From NCBI RefSeq assembly GCF_003001815.1, contig NZ_PVMZ01000036.1, forward strand, positions 16,131-80,130: 64,000 bases of DNA. Direction: 5' to 3'. This document shows, one piece after another, positions 1 to 7,591 of the stretch. The stretch's first letter is position 1. Every line of letters begins with the position of its first letter. The DNA comes from Actinoplanes italicus. GTDB taxonomy: Bacteria; Actinomycetota; Actinomycetes; Mycobacteriales; Micromonosporaceae. Under the pieces are notes generated by a model that was not told the DNA's origin, did no database searches, and was given only the letters and a program-made list of their open reading frames with translations. A program made the position numbers and the translations under genes.

Positions 1-626
1 TCGGGCCGGATCTGGCCGAGGATCATGGCGAGGAGCTCGCGGTTGATCATCCGGCTCATCATCTGGCTCCAACCGAGCGCGTTGCGTAGCGCGAACGCCC
101 CGTTGTCCCAGGTGATGGCTCCGAAGTCGGGCATCGTGGTGATGAGGCAGAGGGCGTCCGGAGCGGTTCCCGGCTCCTCGCGCTGGAGCCTGCCGGCGAC
201 CGCCCACTGGGTGAAGCCCATGTAGCTGGCACCGAATGTGACCACCGGGCCGGCGCACCAGGGCTGGGCGCGCACCCAGCGATGGGTGGCGATGCCGTCG
301 CGCTGCTCGTCGATCTGCGGGGTGAACGTGCCGCCCGAGCCCCAGGTGCCCCGGCAGCTCTGGAACAGCACCGGGAAACCCTCCCGGGCCAGGGCCCGGG
401 CCTGCCCGGCGACCGGGCCGCTGCGGCCGTACGGTCCGCGGATCAGCACGACCGGCAGGTTCTCCTCCGAGCCGATCGGCAGGATCAGATCGGCGAGCAG
501 TTCCACGCCGTCGTCCATCGGAACCCGCAGGTTCTTCCGGATCCGGACGTCGTAGGGGCCGGGTACGAGGCCGGAGAGGGTCCGCGATTGCACCCATCGG
601 GAGAATCGCTGTCGCAGCGTGCTCAT
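1..626 (-). CDS. CocE/NonD-family hydrolase (X-Pro dipeptidyl-peptidase S15 type), partial
   Basis: The gene runs off the left edge; 208 N-terminal residues are present. The nucleophile elbow GASYMGFTQW with Ser134 matches the serine motif of CocE and X-prolyl dipeptidyl-peptidase-like acyl hydrolases. Upstream lie the typical MDDGVELLADL strand and the RGPYGRSG oxyanion segment. The family hydrolyses esters or amides; the substrate cannot be told. The ATG overlaps the stop of the marR gene by one base (TGATG), so the two are probably translationally coupled and controlled together with the decayed monooxygenase upstream. No signal peptide is visible, so it is probably cytoplasmic. Confidence 0.85.
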   Translation of the reverse strand, partial: MSTLRQRFSRWVQSRTLSGLVPGPYDVRIRKNLRVPMDDGVELLADLILPIGSEENLPVVLIRGPYGRSGPVAGQARALAREGFPVLFQSCRGTWGSGGTFTPQIDEQRDGIATHRWVRAQPWCAGPVVTFGASYMGFTQWAVAGRLQREEPGTAPDALCLITTMPDFGAITWDNGAFALRNALGWSQMMSRMINRELLAMILGQIRP

Positions 627-1081
627 CAGATGTCCTTCGGAGACGGCCGGCTCAGGGCGTCGCGCAGGCGTTCCAGGGCCGGGAGGGCGGCGGTGAGGGC
701 CTCGCGGTCCTCCGGGGTGAGGGTTGCGGCGGCCGCGGAGACGAGATCCCCGCCTGCCCGGTCGAAGCGGTCGAACAGGTCCAGGGCCTTCGCGGTGACG
801 ACGACCTCGACGTGGCGGCGGTTGCCGGGGCGGGGACGGCGTTCGACCAGCCCGTTCGCCTCCATGGCGGTGAGCAGGTTGCTGACCGTCGGACGGCTCA
901 GCCCGAGCCGTCCGGCCAGCTCACCGGGCGAACTCGCGGTGTCGCGGGGCAGCGCCCGGATGATCTCGATCTGTGCGTCCGGGATCTCCGGCAGGTGCTC
1001 GGCGTCGCGGGCCGCCGAGAGCAGGGTGCGCCGCAGCGGGGAGATGACCGCCGCGAGCCGGGCGGCGTCGAGGGCGGTCAT
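626..1081 (-). CDS. MarR-family transcriptional regulator
   Basis: This 151-residue protein has the MarR winged-helix layout: a dimerisation helix at the N-terminus, the recognition segment ELAGRLGLSRPTVSNLL at about residues 53-69, the wing RRPRPGNRRHVEV, and a C-terminal helix. The family usually represses its own operon and is released by small phenolic or lipophilic ligands. The start overlaps the end of the monooxygenase remnant (ATGA) and the stop overlaps the hydrolase start (TGATG), so it is the middle gene of a three-gene leftward operon. It probably represses that operon through the palindrome at 1526-1537. The ligand is unknown. Confidence 0.88.
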   Translation of the reverse strand: MTALDAARLAAVISPLRRTLLSAARDAEHLPEIPDAQIEIIRALPRDTASSPGELAGRLGLSRPTVSNLLTAMEANGLVERRPRPGNRRHVEVVVTAKALDLFDRFDRAGGDLVSAAAATLTPEDREALTAALPALERLRDALSRPSPKDI

Positions 1082-1509
1082 GCGGGGCTCAGCGAGGGCC
1101 GGTTGTCGAGGGCGTCGGGGTGGGACCCGGCCGCTCCCTTGTAGCCGGTGTCCGGGCCGAGCCGCTCGCGGACCGCGGCGAGCAGCTCCATCCGCAGCGG
1201 TCCCCGGTGCACCGAGAGCTGCGGCCAGCGGTGACCGGCGTCCAGACCGCGCGGCTCGCTCCAGATCGGCTGACCGTGCCGGTTGTGGTAGGCGAGCGTG
1301 CCTGGCGCCGTTCCGAGGCGGGCGATCCGTTCGCCGAGGCCGAGTTCGGTCAGTTCACGGACGGCGTGCGGCAGCAGGTTGAGGCCGACGCCGAGCGGGC
1401 GCAGCGTGTCGGCCCGATCGTGGACGGCGAGCTCGGGGAAGCCGGCGGCGTGAAGGCTCAGCGCGGTGGCGAGGCCGCCCATGACGGCGCCCGCGATGAC
1501 GATCACCAT
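1078..1509 (-). pseudogene. FAD-dependent monooxygenase, N-terminal remnant
   Basis: About 143 residues remain of a PHBH-type flavin monooxygenase that is normally 380-420 residues long. The FAD-binding start reads VIVIAGAVMGGL, so the usual GxGxxG glycine pattern is already damaged. It is followed by a recognisable stretch (LRPLGVGLNLLPHAVRELTELGL) and the region around YHNRHGQPIWSEPRG. After RERLGPD the similarity stops, and a short unrelated tail runs into the marR start. The FAD-closing GD motif and substrate domain are missing. The ATG at 1509 has no Shine-Dalgarno sequence; a TTG at 1530 is in frame. It looks like a decayed gene kept because translation passes into marR. Confidence 0.7.
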
Positions 1510-1525
1510 GGCCGGACAGTTTTGT

Positions 1526-1537
1526 GACAAACATGTC
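1526..1537. promoter_or_regulatory. candidate MarR operator / leaderless promoter
   Basis: GACAAACATGTC has matching GACA/TGTC arms. On the minus strand it lies between a perfect TTGACA (1546-1541) and a weak -10 (AAAACT, 1523-1518) spaced 17 bases apart. That places the transcription start next to the ATG at 1509, suggesting a leaderless transcript repressed by the adjacent MarR protein. This is inferred from layout only. Confidence 0.35.
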
Positions 1538-1610
1538 GGCTGTCAACACCGGGGCCGAGCAGCAGCGGCAGCCGCGCACTACCGTGACGCGTCAACGGCC
1601 GCCCGGCCGG

Positions 1611-2258
1611 TCAGTGGTGCGAGGGGTGATCGCCGAGGAGCTTCGTGGCCAGGACCGCGGCCTGGGTGCGGCGCTCCAGGCCGAGTTTCGCCAGCAGGCT
1701 GGAGACGTAGTTCTTGACCGTCTTCTCGGCCAGGAACATGCGGCCGGCGATCTCCCGGTTGGTGAGGCCCTCGGCGACGAACTCCAGGATCCGGCGCTCC
1801 TGATCGGTGAGGGACGCCAACTCGCGGGGCTGCTCGACGCCGTTGCGGATGCGTTCCAGGACGCGCTGGGTGACGGCCGGGTCGAGCAGGGACTGGCCGG
1901 CCGCGACCCGCCGGACCGCGTCGACCAGGTCGGTGCCGCGGATCTGCTTCAGGACGTACCCGGAGGCGCCGGCCATGATCGCGGCGAAGAGGGCCTCGTC
2001 ATCCTCGTACGAGGTCAGGATCAGGCCTTTGATCGACGAGTCGACGGCACGCACGTCACGGCAGACGTCGATGCCGTTGCCATCCGGCAGGCGGGCGTCG
2101 AGGACTGCCACGTCGGGCCGCAGGGCGGGGATGCGCCGGGCCGCCTCCTGGGCGGAGCCGGACTCGCCGACCACCTCGATGTCGCCGCCCGCCTGGAGCA
2201 GGTCGATGAGGCCGCGGCGGACGACCTCGTGGTCGTCGAGGAGAAAGACTCGGATCAT
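1611..2258 (-). CDS. devR: NarL/LuxR-type response regulator, DevR/DosR-like
   Basis: This 215-residue protein has a receiver domain with acidic pocket D8/D9, phospho-acceptor D54 in LDARLPDG and a conserved Lys near residue 104. A LuxR-type helix-turn-helix follows (TNREIAGRMFLAEKTVKNYVSS, about residues 165-186). The position of D54, the AEKTVKNYVSSLLAKL helix and the length match mycobacterial DevR/DosR, the hypoxia/NO response regulator. It is divergent from the histidine kinase gene at 2326, with 67 bases between them that carry a DevR-type box (2295-2308). It is presumably phosphorylated by that kinase and activates hypoxia-type genes, including the neighbouring nitroreductase. Confidence 0.88.
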   Translation of the reverse strand: MIRVFLLDDHEVVRRGLIDLLQAGGDIEVVGESGSAQEAARRIPALRPDVAVLDARLPDGNGIDVCRDVRAVDSSIKGLILTSYEDDEALFAAIMAGASGYVLKQIRGTDLVDAVRRVAAGQSLLDPAVTQRVLERIRNGVEQPRELASLTDQERRILEFVAEGLTNREIAGRMFLAEKTVKNYVSSLLAKLGLERRTQAAVLATKLLGDHPSHH

Positions 2259-2294
2259 GCCTTCTTTCTACCTCGGGACGGTCCCGATGACCCA

Positions 2295-2308
2295 GGGCCG
2301 AAGGTCCC
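2295..2308 (-). promoter_or_regulatory. DevR-type box between devR and devS
   Basis: Read on the minus strand this is GGGACCTTCGGCCC, 12 of 14 positions of the mycobacterial DosR/DevR core GGGACTTTNGTCCC (consensus recalled, not searched). It lies 37 bases upstream of devR and 18 bases before the GTG of devS. A near-identical copy precedes the nitroreductase gene (3968-3981), which supports a real site. Confidence 0.6.
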
Positions 2309-2325
2309 GGCGATAACCTCGACGC

Positions 2326-3969
2326 GTGGCCGAAGGATCGACTCCCTCGCTAGGGCTGACTCCACTGTCCCGTGTCCGGCTCGACGAGCTGCTGCAGGAG
2401 ATGCAGAACCGGGTCGGTGACATCGTCACGAGCCGGGAACGGCTGCGGGCTCTGCTGGACGCGGTCGTCGGCATCGGCACCGACCTCGATCTGAACAGCA
2501 CGCTGCAGCGGATCGTGGAGGCGGCTTGCGCGCTGGCCGACGCCCGGTACGGCGCTCTCGGCGTGCTCGCACCGGACCGCAACAGCCTGTCCGACTTCGT
2601 GACGCACGGCATCGATCCGGCGGTCCACGCGAGGATCGGTGACCTGCCGACCGGCCGGGGTGTGCTCGGCCTGCTGATCACGGAGCCGACACCGGTCCGC
2701 CTGCCGGACATCACCAGACATCCCAATTCGTACGGCTTCCCGCCCAACCACCCGCCGATGCACAGCTTCCTCGGTGTCCCGGTGCGGACCCGCGACCAGA
2801 TCTTCGGCAACCTCTACCTGGCCGAGAAGCGGACCGCCGCCCAGTTCACCGACGACGACGAGGAGATCGTGGTGGCGCTGGCCGCCGCGGCCGGTGTGGC
2901 GATCGACAACGCCCGCCTCTACGAGCTGGCCCAGCGGCGGCAGCGCTGGCTGGCCGCCGCCTCGGAGATCACCGGCGTGCTCCTGGGCACGGTCAAGCGC
3001 ACCGAGGCCCTGCGCCTCATCGCCCGGCGCGCCCGTGAGGTGGCCGACGCCGAGATGGTGCTGGTGCTGCTCTTCGAGAGCGAGGGCGACCGCTACCGGA
3101 TCGAGGTGGTGGAGGGCGGTGACCCGGCGATGACCGGCAAGGCGCTGCCCGCGTTCGACGACTCGTACCGTCTCGTGGAGAACCTGCGCGACGCCGCCGA
3201 GTGGCCCTGTGCGGTGCCGGACGGCCCGGCCCTGGTCGCGCCGCTGAAGAGCGGCCCGCAGGGTGTGCTGATCGTGAGCCGTCCAGCCAGCACCGACGAC
3301 GCCTCGCTGCTGTCGACCTTCGCCGACCAGGCGGCGCTGGCCCTGGAGCGGGCCCGCGCCCAGGAGGAGCGGGAGCTGCTGGCCGTCCTGGAGGACCGCG
3401 AGCGGATCGCCCGCGACCTGCACGACGTCGTCATCCAGCGGCTGTTCGCGACCGGTATGCAGCTGCAGGGCGCGATGGCTCCCGGGGTGAGGCCCGAGGT
3501 GGTGAACCGGATCAACGCGGCCGTCGACGACCTGGACGCGACGATCAAGGACATCCGCCGGTCGATCTTCGAGCTGCGGGCGCCGGTGGACGCGACGCTG
3601 CGCACCGAGCTGCGGGACACCTGCGACGCGGCGCTGGACACGCTCGGGTTCCGGCCGACCCTGGAGACGACGGGACCGGTGGAGAGCGCGGTGCCGGACG
3701 ACATCGTGCCGGAGCTGATCGCGGTGCTGCGGGAGGCGTTGTCGAACGTGGCCCGGCACGCGCGGGCGAGCAGCGTGCGGGTCTCCGTCCGGGTGGCCGA
3801 TCAGCACGTGATCCTGCAGGTGGAGGACGACGGGGTGGGTGTCGACCCGGCCCTGGCACGCGGTGGGGTGGTGAACATGGGCGAGCGGGCCGGCGATCTG
3901 GGCGGCGAGTTCGAGATCGGCCCGCGGCCCGGCGGCGGCTCCCTGGTGACCTGGCGTGTGCCGGTGTAG
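2326..3969 (+). CDS. devS: GAF-domain sensor histidine kinase, DevS/DosT-like
   Basis: This 547-residue cytoplasmic kinase has two GAF domains (about residues 45-200 and 215-345), a HisKA_3 helix with His366 (RIARDLHDVVIQRLF) and a C-terminal HATPase (REALSNVARHARAS, DDGVGVDP). In GAF1 the motif HPPM (His142) is followed 22 residues later by the Tyr of LYL (Tyr164). This is the same spacing as the haem ligand and distal Tyr described for mycobacterial DosS. A haem-bound oxygen/redox/NO sensor is therefore likely. The start is GTG at 2326 with little leader. It is divergent from devR, its likely partner, and followed after 47 bases by an Acg-type nitroreductase. Confidence 0.88.
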   Translation: MAEGSTPSLGLTPLSRVRLDELLQEMQNRVGDIVTSRERLRALLDAVVGIGTDLDLNSTLQRIVEAACALADARYGALGVLAPDRNSLSDFVTHGIDPAVHARIGDLPTGRGVLGLLITEPTPVRLPDITRHPNSYGFPPNHPPMHSFLGVPVRTRDQIFGNLYLAEKRTAAQFTDDDEEIVVALAAAAGVAIDNARLYELAQRRQRWLAAASEITGVLLGTVKRTEALRLIARRAREVADAEMVLVLLFESEGDRYRIEVVEGGDPAMTGKALPAFDDSYRLVENLRDAAEWPCAVPDGPALVAPLKSGPQGVLIVSRPASTDDASLLSTFADQAALALERARAQEERELLAVLEDRERIARDLHDVVIQRLFATGMQLQGAMAPGVRPEVVNRINAAVDDLDATIKDIRRSIFELRAPVDATLRTELRDTCDAALDTLGFRPTLETTGPVESAVPDDIVPELIAVLREALSNVARHARASSVRVSVRVADQHVILQVEDDGVGVDPALARGGVVNMGERAGDLGGEFEIGPRPGGGSLVTWRVPV

Positions 3970-3981
3970 GACCTTCGGCCC
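3968..3981 (+). promoter_or_regulatory. DevR-type box upstream of the nitroreductase
   Basis: AGGACCTTCGGCCC differs by one base from the box in the devR/devS intergenic region. It starts inside the devS stop codon and ends 35 bases before the nitroreductase ATG at 4017. Acg-type nitroreductases are classic DosR-regulon members in mycobacteria, so site and gene agree. Confidence 0.6.
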
Positions 3982-4016
3982 TTAACGCCACGAAAAGCAG
4001 ACGGCACCGTGGAGGT

Positions 4017-4973
4017 ATGACCCGCTACGACTCGTCCGACCTATGGCGTGCGGCCGCGGCCGGACTCCAGGCTCCCTCCATGTACAACAGCCAGCCCTGG
4101 GCGTTCCGCCTGCGGGACGGCGCCGTCGAGGTGCTCGCGGATCCGGGCCGTCAGCTGACGGTCGCGGACAACGCGGGTTGGGCGATGCGGCTGGCGCTGG
4201 GCGCCGCCACGTTCAACGCCCGTCTGGCGCTGGCGTGGGCGGGCACCCCGGCCGAGGTGAAACTGCTGCCGGACAGCACCGAACCGAACCTGATCGCCCG
4301 GCTGACCCCGGCGCCGCGCCGGGCGCCCACCTACACCGAACGTGACCTGCACGCCGCGATCGAGCGCCGCTACAGCAACCGGCAGCCGTTCTGGCCGGAC
4401 CCGGTGCCGGCGGACGTCCGGGTACGGCTGATCGAGGCGGCCAAGGTCGAGGGCGCCTGGCTGGACCTGCTGGTCGGGATGACCGCGCTGACCGGTTTCT
4501 CGGAGATCGCGCACAGCGCCGACCGGGTGCTGCGCCGCGATTCCCGTTACCAGGCCGAGCTGGTCGCCTTCACGGACACCGGCTCGGCGTCCGAGGGCAT
4601 CCCGGAGCTGGCCGCCGCCACGGTGACCGAGGCACAGGACCTGATTCCGCAGCGCAACTTCGGCGGGCGGCGGCGCGCGCCGGGCCGGGACTACGAGCCG
4701 GAGCCGCTGGTCGGCATCCTGGGAACGGCCGGCGACCGCAAGCTCGACCAGCTGATGGCCGGTCAGGCGCTGCAGCACGTGCTGCTCACCGCCACCGAGG
4801 CGGGCCTGGCCAGTTCGCTGATCTCGCAGCCGATCGAGGTGCCGACGGCCCGCGACCAGCTGCGGCGTTCGCTGGGCCGCTCGGGGTTCCCGCAGATCGC
4901 GTTCCGGATCGGGTTCGGCCAGCCGGGTCACCCGTCCCCGCGTCGCGAGGTGGCGGACGTCCTGGTGGGGTGA
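4017..4973 (+). CDS. Acg-family FMN-binding nitroreductase-like protein
   Basis: This 318-residue protein resembles the mycobacterial Acg (Rv2032) family, a double nitroreductase-fold protein whose lid occludes the flavin. Recognisable parts are the N-terminal APSMYNSQPWAFRL segment, the RRYSNRQPFW motif, and the C-terminal EAGLASSLISQPIEV and FPQIAFRIGFG strands. The enzymatic role is uncertain even in the best-studied members, where FMN sequestration has been proposed. The start is ATG 4017, although GGAGG sits only one base before it. It follows devS with a DevR-type box in front, so it is probably induced by low oxygen through DevR. Confidence 0.85.
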   Translation: MTRYDSSDLWRAAAAGLQAPSMYNSQPWAFRLRDGAVEVLADPGRQLTVADNAGWAMRLALGAATFNARLALAWAGTPAEVKLLPDSTEPNLIARLTPAPRRAPTYTERDLHAAIERRYSNRQPFWPDPVPADVRVRLIEAAKVEGAWLDLLVGMTALTGFSEIAHSADRVLRRDSRYQAELVAFTDTGSASEGIPELAAATVTEAQDLIPQRNFGGRRRAPGRDYEPEPLVGILGTAGDRKLDQLMAGQALQHVLLTATEAGLASSLISQPIEVPTARDQLRRSLGRSGFPQIAFRIGFGQPGHPSPRREVADVLVG

Positions 4974-4991
4974 AGATCATCACTGGCCCAG

Positions 4992-5008
4992 TTGCCAACT
5001 ATATGCAA
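4992..5008 (+). promoter_or_regulatory. Nur-type (nickel-responsive Fur family) box
   Basis: TTGCCAACTATATGCAA matches the Streptomyces Nur pattern tTGCaa-N5-ttGCAA at 10 of 12 fixed positions. It sits within a perfect GTTGC/GCAAC inverted repeat (4991-5009). A -10-like TATATT lies at 5026-5031, so the box covers the -35 region. It is placed directly before the metal transporter operon, which argues for nickel as the substrate. Confidence 0.55.
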
Positions 5009-5037
5009 CAACCATAGACGGCGAATATATTGGCGCC

Positions 5038-5739
5038 ATGGACGACGTGCAGGCGATGCACATCGCGAACGGGATCATCAACGGCCCCGTCTCGGCGATC
5101 TTCATGGTGATAGCGGTGGCGGGCCTGGCGGTGTGCGTCTGGCGCGCCAAGATCGACCTCGACGACCGGCTGGCCCCGATGGCCGGTCTGGTGGCGGCGT
5201 TCATCTTCGCCGTGCAGATGCTCAACTTCGGCGTGCTGCCCGGTGTCTCCGGGCACCTGCTCGGCGGCACCCTGGCGGTGATCCTGGTCGGGCCGTGGGT
5301 GGGCGCGCTCTGCGTGGCCACCGTGCTGATCGTCCAGTGCCTGATCTTCAGCGACGGGGGCCTGACCGCACTCGGGCTCAACATCACCAACATGGCGCTG
5401 ATCGGCGCCGCCGCGGCGTACGTCCTCGTCGCCCTTCTTCTCCGGGTCCTGCCGCGGACCACCGCCGGGCTCGGTGCGACCGCGCTGATCGCCTCGGTCA
5501 TCGGTGTCGTGCTCGCGTCGATGGGCTTCGTCGCCGAATACGCCCTGGGCGGCACCACCGAGCTGTCGCTGGGCGGGATCGCCGCGACCCTGGCCGGTGT
5601 GCACACCCTGATCGGCATCGGTGAGGGCCTGATCGCCGCGACCACCGTGGTGACCGTGGCCAAGGTCCGCCCCGACCTGGTCTACGCGCTGCGCGCCTTC
5701 CGCAAGCCGACCTACGCGAAAGCGGGATCCGCGGCATGA
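5038..5739 (+). CDS. cbiM: ECF metal transporter substrate-binding component (CbiM/NikM family)
   Basis: This is a 233-residue polytopic membrane protein of the CbiM/NikM family, the specificity subunit of an energy-coupling-factor nickel or cobalt importer. The hallmark MH-x3-G motif is present as MHIANGIINGP, but it begins at residue 7 of the ORF. In studied NikM/CbiM proteins the amino group of Met1 and the His2 side chain bind the metal, so the true start may be the ATG at 5056. Further motifs are LNFGVLPGVSGHLLGG and the C-terminal GVHTLIGIGEGLI. The last codon overlaps cbiN (ATGA). The Nur-type box upstream favours nickel. Confidence 0.88.
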   Translation: MDDVQAMHIANGIINGPVSAIFMVIAVAGLAVCVWRAKIDLDDRLAPMAGLVAAFIFAVQMLNFGVLPGVSGHLLGGTLAVILVGPWVGALCVATVLIVQCLIFSDGGLTALGLNITNMALIGAAAAYVLVALLLRVLPRTTAGLGATALIASVIGVVLASMGFVAEYALGGTTELSLGGIAATLAGVHTLIGIGEGLIAATTVVTVAKVRPDLVYALRAFRKPTYAKAGSAA

Positions 5740-6071
5740 AGAAGTTCCTGATCGGCGGCCTGCTCGTGGCCCTGCTGCTGGCGGGCGTCGTCTCCAGCTT
5801 CGCGTCCGGCAGCCCGGACGGCCTCGACCACGCCGCCCGCGAGGGCTGCACCTTCAACGCCGACGACGAGATCACCGGCGGCACCTGCATGGCCCAGCAG
5901 GAGCAGGATCACCAGCTCGCCGGCAGCCCGCTCGCCGACTACGCGCTGCGCGGCATCGACAACGAGTACCTCGCGACCGGTCTGTCCGGCGTGATCGGCG
6001 TGCTGGTCACTTTCGCGATCGGCGGCGGCCTCTTCTGGGTGCTGCGCCGCCGGCCCCGGGCCGACGGGTGA
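5736..6071 (+). CDS. PDGLE-domain (CbiN/NikN-like) transporter component
   Basis: This 111-residue protein has a transmembrane segment at each end (residues 5-24 and about 83-104) and an extracytoplasmic loop that starts SGSPDGLDHAA, the PDGLE signature. Such proteins take the CbiN/NikN place in ECF nickel/cobalt transporters and help load the metal onto CbiM. It overlaps cbiM by four bases and cbiQ by four (GTGA), so the operon is tightly coupled. The two Cys residues in the loop (CTFNADDEITGGTC) are notable but their role is unknown. Confidence 0.8.
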   Translation: MKKFLIGGLLVALLLAGVVSSFASGSPDGLDHAAREGCTFNADDEITGGTCMAQQEQDHQLAGSPLADYALRGIDNEYLATGLSGVIGVLVTFAIGGGLFWVLRRRPRADG

Positions 6072-6817
6072 ACTCGCTGCACCTGAGCGGGACGAGCCCG
6101 GTGCACCGGCTCTCCCCCGAGGCGAAGGTCGTGGCGGTGCTGCTCTTCACCGTCGTCGTGGTGCTCACGCCGCGCGAGGAGTTCGCCGCGTTCGCCGGGT
6201 ACGCGGTCCTGCTCGCCGTGGTCGCGGCCGTCGCCCGGGTACCGGCCGGATGGCTGCTCAAGCGGACCACGATCGAGCTGCCGTTCGTGCTGCTCGCGGT
6301 TCTGCTGCCGTTCTTCGGTCACGGCGCGCGGGTCGACTGGCTGGGCCTGTCGCTGTCGGTCGAGGGCCTGTACGGCGCGTGGAACATCTTCGCCAAGGGC
6401 ACCCTGGGCGTGCTCGCGTCGCTGCTGCTCGCCGCCACCACCACGGCCCGAGACCTGATCCACGGCCTGGACCGGCTGCGCTGCCCGACCGTGATCACCC
6501 AGATCATGACGTTCATGCTGCGCTACGTCGACGTGCTGATCGACGACGCCCGCCGGATGCGGATCGCCCGGCTGTCGCGCGGCTACGACCCCCGGTTCCT
6601 CTGGCAGGTCAAGGCGTTCGCGGTCGGGGTCGGCGCGCTGTTCCTGCGGTCCTACGAGCGTGGCGAGCGGGTCTACCTGGCGATGCTGTCGCGCGGTTAC
6701 GCCGGCCGGCTCCCGTCGCCTGCCGCCGGCCCGGCCGCCGCCCGCGAGTGGGCGTTCTCGTCGGCCCTGCCGGTCGCGGCCGCCGGGATCGCCGTCGCGG
6801 CGGCCGTCCTAGCATGA
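6068..6817 (+). CDS. cbiQ: ECF transporter T component CbiQ
   Basis: This 249-residue membrane protein is the transmembrane coupling subunit that joins the ATPase to CbiM. The two coupling-helix motifs of the family are visible as ARLSRGYDPR and AMLSRGYAGR, which dock into the ATPases. Several hydrophobic helices occupy residues 20-140. The GTG start overlaps the upstream PDGLE gene; the ATPase gene begins four bases after the stop. It should act only together with its three operon partners. Confidence 0.88.
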   Translation: MNSLHLSGTSPVHRLSPEAKVVAVLLFTVVVVLTPREEFAAFAGYAVLLAVVAAVARVPAGWLLKRTTIELPFVLLAVLLPFFGHGARVDWLGLSLSVEGLYGAWNIFAKGTLGVLASLLLAATTTARDLIHGLDRLRCPTVITQIMTFMLRYVDVLIDDARRMRIARLSRGYDPRFLWQVKAFAVGVGALFLRSYERGERVYLAMLSRGYAGRLPSPAAGPAAAREWAFSSALPVAAAGIAVAAAVLA

Positions 6818-6821
6818 CCTC

Positions 6822-7583
6822 ATGACCGCGGCGCTCAAGATCACCGGCCTGACGTTCGCCTACCCGGACGGGCGGCAGGCACTGCACGGCGTCGACCTCA
6901 CCCTCGCCCCCGGCGAGCGGGTCGCGCTGCTCGGGCCCAACGGCGCCGGCAAGACCACCCTGGTGCTGCACCTCAACGGCATCCTGCACGGCGGCGAGGG
7001 CAGGGTGGAGATCGGCGGCCTGACGGTCACGCCCGGCGATCGCAAGGCGATCACCGAGATCCGCCGCCGGGTCGGCGTCGTCTTCCAGGACCCCGACGAC
7101 CAGCTGTTCATGCCGACGGTCGCCGAGGACGTGGCTTTCGGCCCGGCCAATCTGGGTGTACGGGGTGACGAGCTCGACAACCGCGTCACCGAGGCACTCA
7201 CCGCGGTCGGCATGCTGGAGCACCGCGACCAGATCCCGCACCATCTGTCGTTCGGCCAGCGACGCCGGGTGGCCGTGGCGACGGTGCTGGCGATGCGCCC
7301 GGAGATCCTGGTGCTCGACGAGCCGTCGTCGAACCTCGACCCGGCCAGCCGGCGCGAGCTGGCCGAGATCATCGAGTCGTTGCCGGTGACCGTGCTGATG
7401 GTGACGCACGATCTGCCGTACGCGCTGGAGCTGTGCCCCCGCTCGGTGATCCTGGACGCCGGCCGGATCGTCGCCGACGCCCCCACCGGCGAGCTGCTGG
7501 CCGACCGCGACCTGATGGCCGCGCACCGCCTGGAGCTCCCGTTCGGCTTCGACCCCGCGACGGTTCGCCGCGGGGTCGCGTAG
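6822..7583 (+). CDS. cbiO: ECF transporter ATPase CbiO
   Basis: This 253-residue ABC ATPase has Walker A GPNGAGKTTL (about residue 40), a Q-loop at FQDPDDQLF, a signature region LSFGQRRRVAVA (a variant of LSGGQ with Phe) and Walker B ILVLDEPSSNLDP. QDPDDQLF is characteristic of the CbiO/EcfA group. It energises nickel or cobalt uptake with CbiM, the PDGLE protein and CbiQ. It is the last gene of the four-gene operon; the next gene is convergent eight bases away. Confidence 0.92.
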   Translation: MTAALKITGLTFAYPDGRQALHGVDLTLAPGERVALLGPNGAGKTTLVLHLNGILHGGEGRVEIGGLTVTPGDRKAITEIRRRVGVVFQDPDDQLFMPTVAEDVAFGPANLGVRGDELDNRVTEALTAVGMLEHRDQIPHHLSFGQRRRVAVATVLAMRPEILVLDEPSSNLDPASRRELAEIIESLPVTVLMVTHDLPYALELCPRSVILDAGRIVADAPTGELLADRDLMAAHRLELPFGFDPATVRRGVA

Positions 7584-7591
7584 CCGGGGTC

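Noticed and set aside
282..1382. Long plus-strand open frame across the hydrolase, marR and monooxygenase region
   Set aside because: It is Arg/Ala/Gly-rich shadow sequence of three recognisable minus-strand genes.
2350..3807. 485-codon minus-strand frame opposite devS
   Set aside because: The composition is shadow-like (His/Arg/Gln/Gly-rich) and the plus strand encodes a complete kinase.
4974..5037. Cobalamin riboswitch before the CbiM operon
   Set aside because: The gap is only 64 bases, far too short for a B12 riboswitch, and a Nur-type box with promoter explains it.
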